Source: Chitinophaga ginsengisoli (GTDB lineage Bacteria > Bacteroidota > Bacteroidia > Chitinophagales > Chitinophagaceae). From it: a stretch of 64,000 nucleotides of DNA. A program made the position numbers and the translations under genes. Within the stretch, counting starts at the first letter, position 1. Every line of letters begins with the position of its first letter. Shown here one piece after another: positions 32,782 to 41,468 of this stretch. Below the pieces are notes generated by a model, which was not told the DNA's origin, did not search any database, and saw nothing but the letters and a program-made list of their open reading frames with translations. The DNA lies in NCBI RefSeq assembly GCF_003014595.1, contig NZ_PYGK01000003.1:372001-436000 (forward strand), written 5' to 3'.

Positions 32782-34416
32782 CTAGTTTGGATAGCCAGGA
32801 TTCTGTTTCAGACTATCATTGTTGGCTCGCTGGTTCTGGGGTATCGCGAATATTGTTCTGAAGTTTTCAGACGCCTTGTGATCCCACCATGTACCATTAG
32901 TGAATTTATCCCAACGGATCAGCTCCTGACGGCGGTATCCTTCGAAGATGAATTCACGGCCATATTCTGCCAGCAGTTCATCCATGGTCAACGTAGCAGT
33001 AGTGTATTTATGTGTGTCCCATACTTTCTTATCAAAAGCACGCTGACGAACGGCATTTACCAGGTCTACAGCTTCCTGGGTAGCTACGCCGCCATTCTTG
33101 CGCATCAACGCCTCTGCTTTTGCAAAGTATACCCACGATAAGCGATATACGGCCCAGTCAGTGCTTCTGTAGTGAGGATCTTTGATTGATCCCAGTTTGT
33201 ATTTATTAAAACGTACGCCACTGTTCTCCTCTCCCTCTGTCATATTAGAGACAGTGCTATTTGCTTTATTTCTGCGGATGTTGTCTACAAATACCAGTTG
33301 CTCACCATCGTATTCGTTCCCGGTAGTAATAACAGGTATTGTGTCAGCACTGTTATATTCCCATTGCGGACCTTCCAGTATCCATTCCTTCTTTCTCTTG
33401 TCAGCTGGGTCAAATGTGGTATATACACCAGGAATAACAACAACACCATCATTACCATTACGATCGTTTCCATTGATCTTACCCTGCACGAAGTGATAGA
33501 AATCGCCGGTCCATGATGGAGCAAAGTCAGAGATCTGGAAATCGTAGGCAATAGCGAAAATGGTTTCCTTAGCAAGATTGCTGTTATCAGGAGCGTAAGT
33601 ATCAATCAGATTTGTATCAAGTGCCAGTCCACCATTTACGCCACCAACTGGCCCATAACGCAGATTATCGGCTGCAGCAATACAATCGTCCCAGCGCGCT
33701 GTACCAGACCATTTCTCTGCATTCAGGTACAGTTCCACCAGCATCGCATAAGCGCCCTCTTTAGACATACGGCCCAACAATGCTTTAGACAAATGAGGTG
33801 CTTTATCTATGTGATCCTTGATCTCCTTTTCAACAAATTCAAACACTTCCTTGCGGGTAGCAGTAGGAGGACTGGTCGGTTCGCCTACTTTGGTTACGAT
33901 AGGCACATTACCCCATAGGTCCAGGATGCGGAGATAATGGAACGCACGCAATAATCTCAGCTCGGAAACATAACCGTCCTTTTCTGCCTGTGTTAGTCCC
34001 ATCGCGCTTGCATCACGCTTTTCTATATTTTCAATTGCCGTGGTACAAAAACCAGTTCCCATCCACACTAACCGCCAGCAATCTCTTATTGGAGCATCAT
34101 CAACCGTCCAGGTATGATAGTGCAGGCGGATCCAGTTACCATCATCATAACCGTGACGTCCCTTCTGGGGCCATGCCAGCTGGTCGGCCGACAGTTCACT
34201 CAATCTCCACCAACCATTCTGTCCGGAGGGAGTGATCCATGCATTGGCGTGTGTATATGGTCTTAATACTGCAGATACTACTTCATTCTTGTTAGCATAA
34301 AATTCATCTGTACTGATCTGATCATATAAATTCTCTGACAGATCGGTACAGCTGTTCGCAAAAACAGGCAGTAAGGCCAGGGCTGTATATGTAGCTATTT
34401 TTCTAAATTGTTTCAT
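32782..34416 (-). CDS. SusD/RagB-like glycan-binding lipoprotein
   Basis: 544 residues. The SPII lipoprotein signal is MKQFRKIATYTALALLPVFANSC with lipidated Cys23. The SusD fold shows TPR-like helices (RAFHYLRILDLWGNVPI) and the C-terminal RagB signature (AEALMRKNGG, then YGREFIFEGYRRQELIRW). It sits on the cell surface and binds the glycan delivered to SusC. The gene is 18 bp after SusC on the same strand. No glycoside hydrolase adjoins the pair, so the substrate is unknown. Confidence 0.93.
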   Translation of the reverse strand: MKQFRKIATYTALALLPVFANSCTDLSENLYDQISTDEFYANKNEVVSAVLRPYTHANAWITPSGQNGWWRLSELSADQLAWPQKGRHGYDDGNWIRLHYHTWTVDDAPIRDCWRLVWMGTGFCTTAIENIEKRDASAMGLTQAEKDGYVSELRLLRAFHYLRILDLWGNVPIVTKVGEPTSPPTATRKEVFEFVEKEIKDHIDKAPHLSKALLGRMSKEGAYAMLVELYLNAEKWSGTARWDDCIAAADNLRYGPVGGVNGGLALDTNLIDTYAPDNSNLAKETIFAIAYDFQISDFAPSWTGDFYHFVQGKINGNDRNGNDGVVVIPGVYTTFDPADKRKKEWILEGPQWEYNSADTIPVITTGNEYDGEQLVFVDNIRRNKANSTVSNMTEGEENSGVRFNKYKLGSIKDPHYRSTDWAVYRLSWVYFAKAEALMRKNGGVATQEAVDLVNAVRQRAFDKKVWDTHKYTTATLTMDELLAEYGREFIFEGYRRQELIRWDKFTNGTWWDHKASENFRTIFAIPQNQRANNDSLKQNPGYPN

Positions 34417-34434
34417 TACTTGTCTTTTAATTTT

Positions 34435-37410
34435 TTAGAAGCCTACATTAAGACCAAACATGAAAGATCTTGTGCTCATGTAAGGAGTACGGTTATCACT
34501 GTTGTTCAAGGCATCAATACCTGGGTTCAGACCGGTGTCTTTGATGAAGTCGGGATCATTACCGGAATATCCGGTGATAGTAGCCAGGTTACCACCCGTG
34601 AAGTAAATCCTCATGTTATGGATATACTTGTTGCCGTTGAAAGGAACATTGTATCCGATAGTTACCTCATCCAGTTTCATATAACCACCTTTCTCGATAT
34701 AGTAATCAGAGTACTGATAACCATCTTTCAGCTGGGCATGTTTTGTAAAAGCGGAATGCAGTACGTTGTTTGGTAGTTGTTTTTTAGTACCATAGAACAT
34801 CTCCATTGTGTTCAACACATCATATCCCAAACGCCCACGCATAAATACACGCAGATCCCAGTTTTTGTATTTAAAACTGTTGGTCACTGAAAGGTAGTAC
34901 TTAGGAATAGCGTTACCGATTACGGCGAAATCTGTTGCGCTGTTCAGCTGATCAGCAGATGCTTTTGTCCCGTCTTTTTTGTAAAACTGCCATAATCCAT
35001 CTTCAGTGAAACCGGCAAAACGTTTACCATAAAAGTTACCCAGCTTACCACCTTCATAAGTACGGATCGCATTACCCAATGCACCAAATCCACCAATGCC
35101 GCCATATTCTTTGTAAGTGGCTTTGTATAAGCTGCTGGAAAATTTCGCCAGCTTCGTTGTAGCAGTGCTGAAAGCTACATCGGTAGTCCAGCGGAAATCT
35201 TTCATGTCAACGTTTGTAGAATTGATTGTAAGCTCAAAACCGTTGGATTTTAGCGTTCCCACGTTTGCGTATACGTTATCTGTTACGAAAGGAGGTAACT
35301 GGGCAGTAAATGATTCAAGTACATCTGAAGTCTTACGGGTAAAGACATCAACAGAACCAGTTAAACGACCTCTAAAGAAACCATAATCAATCCCTACGTT
35401 CAGCTCAGCCTTTTTCTCCCATTTCAGGTCGGGGTTAGGGTTCTTGTTGGGACCATATGTCTGGCGCCATACACCATCCGGGTTAATATAATTACCACCG
35501 GTTCCCATTGTTACCAGCGAACTATAGTTATTAATACCTGAATTGCCGGTCACACCATAACCTGCTCTTAATTTCAACTGATCGATGAATGACGCATCAT
35601 GCAGGAAGGATTCCTCTTTCAGATTCCAGCCAGCGGAGATAGCAGGGAAATTACCCCATTTGTTATTAGCGCCGAAGCGGGAAGAACCTTCACGACGCAG
35701 GATTGCCGACACCATATATTTCGTGCCGAATGCATAGTTTACCCTTCCGAAGAACGCGACCAGGGTATTGTCATTTTTATAGCTACCCATGCCTGCTTTA
35801 CCAAGTTTCAGTTGGTTACCGGCGTTCAGGTTGTTCTCCTCAAACCGATCATTTACAAAACCATAGTTATTAGCATTGAAGCCCTGATATACTTCATAAC
35901 GGTAGCTATAACCACCAATTGCAGTGATGTTATGTTTGTTATTAATGCTGATATTATATTCTACGGTTGGCTCTAATGCATATTTGTTGGACATCTCGTT
36001 GTTCTGGGATGCATACCCTGTGCCCTGATAAGTCTCTTTGGACAACTCTGATGCGAGATCAGCATAAGCTCCGTCCGTCCAGCTATCACGCTGTAGAGAA
36101 CCAAACAGTGACGCCTTCAGGCCTTTGACAAGATCCAGCGTTAATTTTGCGTCGCCGGAAGAAGTCTGCTGCTGACGCATATTGGTTTGTTGAAACAGAC
36201 GGGCCAGCTCATTCGTACTGGTCGTTTCAAAGTACCATGAGCCATCTGCATTATAAGGAGAATAGGTAGGCTGGAATGCATAATATCCCGCCAGGTTACC
36301 ACCGTCTGTCAGGCGGTTAGCCTTATTAAAGTTAGTCGCCAGGTTGATCTGGGTGGTCAAACGGTCATTCAGTCCTTTTGAATTAATGCTGATACGGCCA
36401 CCGTACTGACGACGTTCATTCTCTTTCAGAATGCCTTCCAGATTTTGGTAATACATACTTGCACGATAGCTAGAGCTTTCATTACCACCGGAAACTGCCA
36501 GGTTGTGATACTGGGAAAGATTCCCATGATCTACTAGCAGGTCTACGAAATCAGTTCTGTGTCCTTTATCAGTTGCATTTGGAATCTCTCCGCTTGCAAT
36601 CTTAGCGGCAAATTCATCAGCGCTTAAGAAATCAGGCCTGCGTTGTACATATTCCTTACGGAAATACGTATTGTAATCTACACGGGCAGGACCTTTCTTA
36701 CCGCGCTTAGTGGTTACGAGAATTACACCACCATTCGCCTGTGTACCATATATAGCAGCTGCAGAACCATCCTTCAGTACGGAAATAGACTCGATATCAT
36801 CCTGTTGCAGCAGATCAAGGTTACCATTTGGAATACCATCGATCACTACCAACGGTTGCTGTGATCCGGTTAAAGAGGTAACACCACGTAACTGAATAGC
36901 GACACCTGTGTTAGGGTTTGTACCACCCAAACGGCTGATCTGCAGACCAGCTACTTTACCCTGTACCAGGTCAAGCGCATTACGTGCACCACTTTGTCTG
37001 AAATCTTCTGCAGTAATGGAAGTAACAGCAGACGTCACTTCTGATTTTTTCTGTGTACCATATCCCACTACCACAACGTCTTTGAGGGCGGTAACATCTG
37101 CACTTAAACTAACATTTGCTGTTCCGGAAGCCGTGATAAGCAGTTCCTCTCTTTTGTAACCAACAAATGTGAAAACTAACGAGGTAGCGCCTTGTGGCAC
37201 TTCCAGCTTATACGTTCCGTCGGGACCTGTTTGTGTTCCTTTAGTGGAACCTTTCACCTGTACTGTAACACCAGGTAAAGGCGTATTTCCCGGCGTCTCT
37301 GTGACTTTACCGGTAATAGTTCGGGATTGGGAAACTGCTACCAGCGACAGGAGTAGCATCCATAGGCTGTGTAGGCATACCCGAGAAAGAAATGAGAATC
37401 CTCTCTTCAT
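34435..37410 (-). CDS. SusC/RagA-family TonB-dependent transporter
   Basis: 991 residues. Signal peptide to about 28, a carboxypeptidase-regulatory-like domain at about 30-110 (TITGKVTETPGNTPLPGV), plug domain at about 115-240 with DALDLVQGKVAGLQISR and the SusC motif DGSAAAIYGTQANGGVI, then a 22-strand barrel ending FMFGLNVGF. There is no STN domain, so it is not driven by a FecR relay. It imports oligosaccharide together with the SusD lipoprotein using TonB energy. Four 54-bp hairpin repeats lie directly upstream. Confidence 0.95.
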   Translation of the reverse strand: MKRGFSFLSRVCLHSLWMLLLSLVAVSQSRTITGKVTETPGNTPLPGVTVQVKGSTKGTQTGPDGTYKLEVPQGATSLVFTFVGYKREELLITASGTANVSLSADVTALKDVVVVGYGTQKKSEVTSAVTSITAEDFRQSGARNALDLVQGKVAGLQISRLGGTNPNTGVAIQLRGVTSLTGSQQPLVVIDGIPNGNLDLLQQDDIESISVLKDGSAAAIYGTQANGGVILVTTKRGKKGPARVDYNTYFRKEYVQRRPDFLSADEFAAKIASGEIPNATDKGHRTDFVDLLVDHGNLSQYHNLAVSGGNESSSYRASMYYQNLEGILKENERRQYGGRISINSKGLNDRLTTQINLATNFNKANRLTDGGNLAGYYAFQPTYSPYNADGSWYFETTSTNELARLFQQTNMRQQQTSSGDAKLTLDLVKGLKASLFGSLQRDSWTDGAYADLASELSKETYQGTGYASQNNEMSNKYALEPTVEYNISINNKHNITAIGGYSYRYEVYQGFNANNYGFVNDRFEENNLNAGNQLKLGKAGMGSYKNDNTLVAFFGRVNYAFGTKYMVSAILRREGSSRFGANNKWGNFPAISAGWNLKEESFLHDASFIDQLKLRAGYGVTGNSGINNYSSLVTMGTGGNYINPDGVWRQTYGPNKNPNPDLKWEKKAELNVGIDYGFFRGRLTGSVDVFTRKTSDVLESFTAQLPPFVTDNVYANVGTLKSNGFELTINSTNVDMKDFRWTTDVAFSTATTKLAKFSSSLYKATYKEYGGIGGFGALGNAIRTYEGGKLGNFYGKRFAGFTEDGLWQFYKKDGTKASADQLNSATDFAVIGNAIPKYYLSVTNSFKYKNWDLRVFMRGRLGYDVLNTMEMFYGTKKQLPNNVLHSAFTKHAQLKDGYQYSDYYIEKGGYMKLDEVTIGYNVPFNGNKYIHNMRIYFTGGNLATITGYSGNDPDFIKDTGLNPGIDALNNSDNRTPYMSTRSFMFGLNVGF

Positions 37411-37456
37411 ATATTTAATTTTGGTATTAAGGCGATTGTTATGACAATAAATTCCC

Positions 37457-37660
37457 TTACACTCCCTGCCTCTTGCAGTGGAGGTTTACATGTTTTTACA
37501 ATAACATCCCATTACACTCCCTGCACCTGCAGCGGAGGCTTAAATGTTATAGCAATAATGCCCCATTACGCTCCCTGCACTTGCAACGGAGGTTTAAATG
37601 TTACGGCAATAAAATCTTGTTACACTCCCTGCGGCTTGCAGTGGAGGTTTAAGTAATGAT
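37457..37660. repeat. Four tandem ~54-bp repeats with conserved hairpin
   Basis: Units begin TTACxCTCCCTGC at 37457, 37512, 37566 and 37620 (periods 55, 54, 54). Each contains CTCC-CTGC, a 4-7 nt loop, then GCA(G/A)-N-GGAG, so all four can fold into the same small hairpin although loop length and bases vary. They lie within 50-250 bp upstream of susC on its 5' side. A plus-strand 71-codon frame through them shows an 18-residue repeat, which I attribute to the 54-bp period rather than to a real protein. Confidence 0.85.
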
Positions 37661-38144
37661 CACTAGGTAAACGCAGGAGGTTGGGCCTGTTTTAGTTCGC
37701 AGTGATAGTTTCCGTTTTAATAAGCAAAAAGGCTTTTAGAAAATGAAATAATAAGTTCAATAACGTCAGCACCGAACAAATAACGCCCGCATCAGCGTAT
37801 CTGTCCCTTTTTCATTACGTTTATAATTCTTGATTACGTCTATATGAATTTCCGGATAGCTTCCTCTACATACAGATAAAGTAAAATTGATTTAGCAATC
37901 TGAAGTAAAAATAGAGAACTTTTTAACAAAGTAAAATGGAAACAGAGGGTTTTGATTTGCGTTAACAATGTTTAATGTTCATTAACAATTAATGCGTTAG
38001 AAAAATCACCGCAGTGAGCAAATGCAGATCTGTCAACGATTTTATCATGTGACCTGATACAGTACTTTTTTATAAATCTGTTAAATAATTATTAGCCGAT
38101 AGATAGATAGAATATGCTATCAGTGACAACAAACAATAAAAGAA
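37661..38144. other. Intergenic stretch upstream of the susC repeats
   Basis: About 480 bp with no coding frame. A/T-rich, with GATAGATAGATAG...CTATC near 38098-38122. It should hold the susC promoter, but no match to the TAnnTTTG consensus was found that I would rely on. Confidence 0.4.
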
Positions 38145-38648
38145 CTATGGGTTAACCAATATCTTTACAGTAACCAACAACTGACCTGTATGTCGCATGG
38201 TATGTTCTGCCGCATGAAATAATAAGCCCATCACTGTAGAAGGCAATTGCTTCCTCCCCACCCCGCGGAAATCAGTCAGACAGCTTTCGTCAGTGACCTT
38301 TAATGTAGCAATAGCGGCAGCCACCTGTGTATCCAATGCAGTTAACAGACTATGCACCGTCACGCCTGTTGCCGGCGTTACCTCTTCCGCCAGATAGCTC
38401 AGTTGTGCAACCGACAAAGCTTGTCCTGCTGCATACGTGAACAACCTGTCCAGCACTCCGGTGATATGCTGCAGGTGAAATCCTGCAGATGCCACGCCTG
38501 CGGGCTGCTGCCATAGTAATGCCTCCGGAAAGTTTTCCATCAGAGCATGTATCTCTTCCTGTGCCTGTAACAACGTATGTGCCACTGGCTGTAGCAAGGC
38601 AGGAATTCCTTCTATCGGTCCCCGCATCCATACTTCAGGTTGTTTCAT
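38145..38648 (-). CDS. DinB-fold protein
   Basis: 167 residues, helical. Metal-type histidines appear in GFHLQHITGVLDR and HAAEHTMRHTGQLL, as in the DinB_2 superfamily; the C-terminal HxxxHxGQ pattern is typical. The enzymatic role is unknown. It lies 19 bp downstream of the sialidase gene and is probably in the same transcript, an odd companion for a glycan locus. Confidence 0.85.
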   Translation of the reverse strand: MKQPEVWMRGPIEGIPALLQPVAHTLLQAQEEIHALMENFPEALLWQQPAGVASAGFHLQHITGVLDRLFTYAAGQALSVAQLSYLAEEVTPATGVTVHSLLTALDTQVAAAIATLKVTDESCLTDFRGVGRKQLPSTVMGLLFHAAEHTMRHTGQLLVTVKILVNP

Positions 38649-38667
38649 ATAAAACCAGGTTTAATGT

Positions 38668-39708
38668 TTAGTGCTTTTTCAGTTTCAGCACCACATGTTT
38701 AATATTCTCGCGATTGTATGTATAAGTAATATGCAGGAGCCCGTCTTTCGTCTCAATAACTGCCGGATAACTAAACTCGCCTTTAGGTTCTTTCACCAGT
38801 TCATATACATCATCCCAGTGTTCTCCATCTTTTGACACCGCCACCCGCAGCTCATTCCTTCCCAGCCACCAGTCTTTACCCGCTATAGCAGGATTGTATA
38901 CCAGCACCTGAAGGCCTTTCCGGGTAGTAACAGCGTCAATACCGGAATTAGGGTTTTTGATGGTCTGCCGGCTGAGGGGACTCCATGTCTGCCCCATATC
39001 GTCCGACCAGGTCTGTACAATTACATTCTGACGGCTTCTGCATACCATTTGCAGGCGATTACCGGCATGGAACAGTACCGAAGGCTGTATGACGCCAAAT
39101 GTATCACAATCTATTGCTACGCGCCTCCAATCGTGGCCTGTGCTGTCCGATATCTCCATATGTATATGCCATTGTTGCTCATCCCGGCTCTCGGTACTGG
39201 AAGGATGGAGAATGCTGCCGTCTGCCAGCTGTACAGGTTTATTTTTGATCGGCCCCAGAATGCTATCTGGCAGCCGTTCGGCGGGCGACCAGGTATGCCC
39301 CTTGTCAGTGCTGGATTGCATTAAGCCCCACCATTCACGGGGATTAGGTCCTACTTTATAGAACAGAAGTACCCTGCCACTGTGGGTAGTAAGCAGCACC
39401 GGATTCCAGGCAGCATACCGGGTGGAGTCATTCACAATACCAGTGGCAACGACAACCGGTGCAGACCACTTTCCTTTCTGAAAACGGGACGTATAGATAC
39501 AAACATCAGGTGCACTTTCCCTGCTGCCACCAAACCAGGCAGCCAACAGTTCACCTCCCGGTAATGCTGTAATGGTAGAGGCATGAGCCGCCGGCACAGG
39601 CGGATGCTGCATGATAAATTCGTCTTTTACCAGTACCGCTTTCCGCTGCGCTAACGCCTGCAGTAAGGAGGCTATTATCAGCCCGGCTGTGAGAAGGTAT
39701 CTTTTCAT
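38668..39708 (-). CDS. Exported BNR-repeat sialidase-family glycosidase
   Basis: 346 residues with a signal peptide (1-20, ending LA-QRK). Two Asp-box motifs are clear (SSTDKGHTW near 131-139 and SDDMGQTW near 238-245), plus HASTITALPGGELLAAWFGG and the C-terminal FSYPAVIETKDG of the BNR_2 sialidase/neuraminidase-like group. Members cleave terminal sialic acid or related sugars, others are unsaturated-rhamnogalacturonan or plant-polymer enzymes, so the substrate is open. It lies behind SusC/SusD in the sigma-controlled locus, separated from SusD by a long hairpin. Confidence 0.85.
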   Translation of the reverse strand: MKRYLLTAGLIIASLLQALAQRKAVLVKDEFIMQHPPVPAAHASTITALPGGELLAAWFGGSRESAPDVCIYTSRFQKGKWSAPVVVATGIVNDSTRYAAWNPVLLTTHSGRVLLFYKVGPNPREWWGLMQSSTDKGHTWSPAERLPDSILGPIKNKPVQLADGSILHPSSTESRDEQQWHIHMEISDSTGHDWRRVAIDCDTFGVIQPSVLFHAGNRLQMVCRSRQNVIVQTWSDDMGQTWSPLSRQTIKNPNSGIDAVTTRKGLQVLVYNPAIAGKDWWLGRNELRVAVSKDGEHWDDVYELVKEPKGEFSYPAVIETKDGLLHITYTYNRENIKHVVLKLKKH

Positions 39709-39728
39709 TGTGCGCTGCTTAAAATTGA

Positions 39729-39777
39729 CAAGGCCACAAAGATAACAATGTCTGCCATTGTTAGCTTTGTGGCCTTG
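39729..39777 (-). terminator. Long hairpin between susD and the sialidase gene
   Basis: CAAGGCCACAAAG (39729-39741) pairs with CTTTGTGGCCTTG (39765-39777) and TAACAATG (39743-39750) with CATTGTTA (39756-39763), 21 pairs with one mismatch. The T run after it is short. It may end most susCD transcription or set the level of the downstream sialidase. Confidence 0.65.
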
Positions 39778-39813
39778 CCCCCCATCTAAATTATAATTCT
39801 TAAATCCTGTCTG

Positions 39814-41439
39814 TTATTCTTTCATCCAGAAGATTTTTGCGTCACGAGTATCTTTTGCCCTTACCTGCTCGTAGCTGGAGTTATACGCTACCTCACTCGC
39901 AGGATACAGGAACCTGTTCGGAGGAAGCTCATAACCAGTACGTGTAGCCGGAATAACTGTTATCTGCGGGAAACCGGTACGACGCCATTCAGACCATGCC
40001 TGACGTGATTGCAACGGACCGAAGAACAGCCATTTCTGTGTCCAGATCTTACCAAGCTTAGTGTTTGAATCACCTGTATAAGCCATTGTAGCGTTAGTCA
40101 GGAAATTGCTCACTGTCGCAGTGGATGGCTGTGTTAATGATTCGTACTTATTTGGATTGATGTTATACAAGTGATACACGAAAGCAATCGCCTGACGTAT
40201 TGCCAGCTCGTAGCTTTGCTGTGCAGTACCACCTGTCAGTCCCCAACGCTCAAAAGCTTCTGCTTTCAGGAAGTTCACCTCAGGAGCAGAAATGTATATA
40301 CCCGGCAGCTTCGTATTCAGGAAGTAAGTAGTAGAATCAAAGCTGGCATAATTATACATACTGTCGGCCTGACGTTGCTCAGTTGCTTTCATAGCAGCAT
40401 AATCCTTATTCGGTGTTCCATCTTTACGAACGTTCTTATCGAACATAAATGGAATACGCGGATCGTTCACCGGTTTCATCACTGTATTCAGCATAAAGTC
40501 CGGTGCCACCTGTGCCCTGATCTCAGTAAAGGCATCTTTCAGAGAGTTGGTATAGTTGGTGAACTGCTGTAACAGAATGTCGGTATTACCAGGATTGTAG
40601 TTATCACCTATGCCATCTCCATCTACCAGCGGATACAGGATCGGATTAGCCAGGATCTCCTGTACTTCCGTTCTTGCACGTGCTTCATCTACCATGGAAA
40701 TACGCATCAGGTAACGCAGACGGATTGAGTTCACATAACGGCGCCATTTGTCGATACTTCCTTTCATCAGGTAATCCTGCGCACTGAAAGATGCAGTCGC
40801 AATAGCATTCGGTGTAGTACCGGTAAACCAGTCAGCGATGTCTTTCAGACCAATCAGCACACTATCATACAGCTCTTTCTGGTCCTGGAACTTCGCATTT
40901 GAAATGGTGTTAGTCAGATCCAGTGATCCAGCCTCGGTATAAGGAATATCACCGAAGTAATCGATCATCTGTGCAGTCTGGTCCAACAGCAGCGCCTTTC
41001 CAGCCATCATGAAGATCTGGAAGTTAGGACGCTCATCAAGTGGCAGGTTACTGTACAGACGTTGCATGGTACGATACTGTGCCATAACACCGTTACCAGT
41101 GTTATAGTTGATATCAGTACCCTGGTTGCTTGGTCTGTAGTAGTCATTCCACAGAGATTTTACCGGGTCTGCCTGCTGGATATATCTGTCATCGGTATAC
41201 TGTATCGCAATAGTCTGGCAGTAGGCGCCACACATTGGGAACTGTATTGTACGCATTTCAGAATAGTTCGGCCTTGCACGGTTATTATCCAGGATGGCAG
41301 AGAACAATTTTTCTATAGTAGGAGTGGTCGTTTTATCCGGATCCACATAGTAATCATCAAGCTGGCTGCTGCAACCGGCCATACTTGCTGATAGCGCCAG
41401 TACACAACCTATATTTATTAATATCTTTTTCATAATCAT
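39814..41439 (-). CDS. SusD-like lipoprotein (SusD-like_2 group)
   Basis: 541 residues (539 if the second ATG at 41433 is used). SPII signal ALSASMAGC with Cys22-24 depending on start. DLTNTISNAKFQDQKELYDS and APEVNFLKAEAFERWGLTGG are typical of SusD/RagB group 2, which is often paired with FecR-regulated SusC. Surface glycan-binding partner of the SusC at 41469, 29 bp upstream. Confidence 0.93.
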   Translation of the reverse strand: MIMKKILINIGCVLALSASMAGCSSQLDDYYVDPDKTTTPTIEKLFSAILDNNRARPNYSEMRTIQFPMCGAYCQTIAIQYTDDRYIQQADPVKSLWNDYYRPSNQGTDINYNTGNGVMAQYRTMQRLYSNLPLDERPNFQIFMMAGKALLLDQTAQMIDYFGDIPYTEAGSLDLTNTISNAKFQDQKELYDSVLIGLKDIADWFTGTTPNAIATASFSAQDYLMKGSIDKWRRYVNSIRLRYLMRISMVDEARARTEVQEILANPILYPLVDGDGIGDNYNPGNTDILLQQFTNYTNSLKDAFTEIRAQVAPDFMLNTVMKPVNDPRIPFMFDKNVRKDGTPNKDYAAMKATEQRQADSMYNYASFDSTTYFLNTKLPGIYISAPEVNFLKAEAFERWGLTGGTAQQSYELAIRQAIAFVYHLYNINPNKYESLTQPSTATVSNFLTNATMAYTGDSNTKLGKIWTQKWLFFGPLQSRQAWSEWRRTGFPQITVIPATRTGYELPPNRFLYPASEVAYNSSYEQVRAKDTRDAKIFWMKE

Positions 41440-41468
41440 AACTGTTTGTAACGAGTCACATTTAAAAA

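Noticed and set aside
37441..37656. 71-residue repetitive protein on the plus strand
   Set aside because: The 18-residue period follows from a 54-bp DNA repeat, the first unit has a 1-bp loop insertion, no ribosome site is seen, and hairpin pairing explains the conservation better.
37457..37660. CRISPR array
   Set aside because: The repeats are contiguous 54-bp units without unique spacers, and no cas genes are present.
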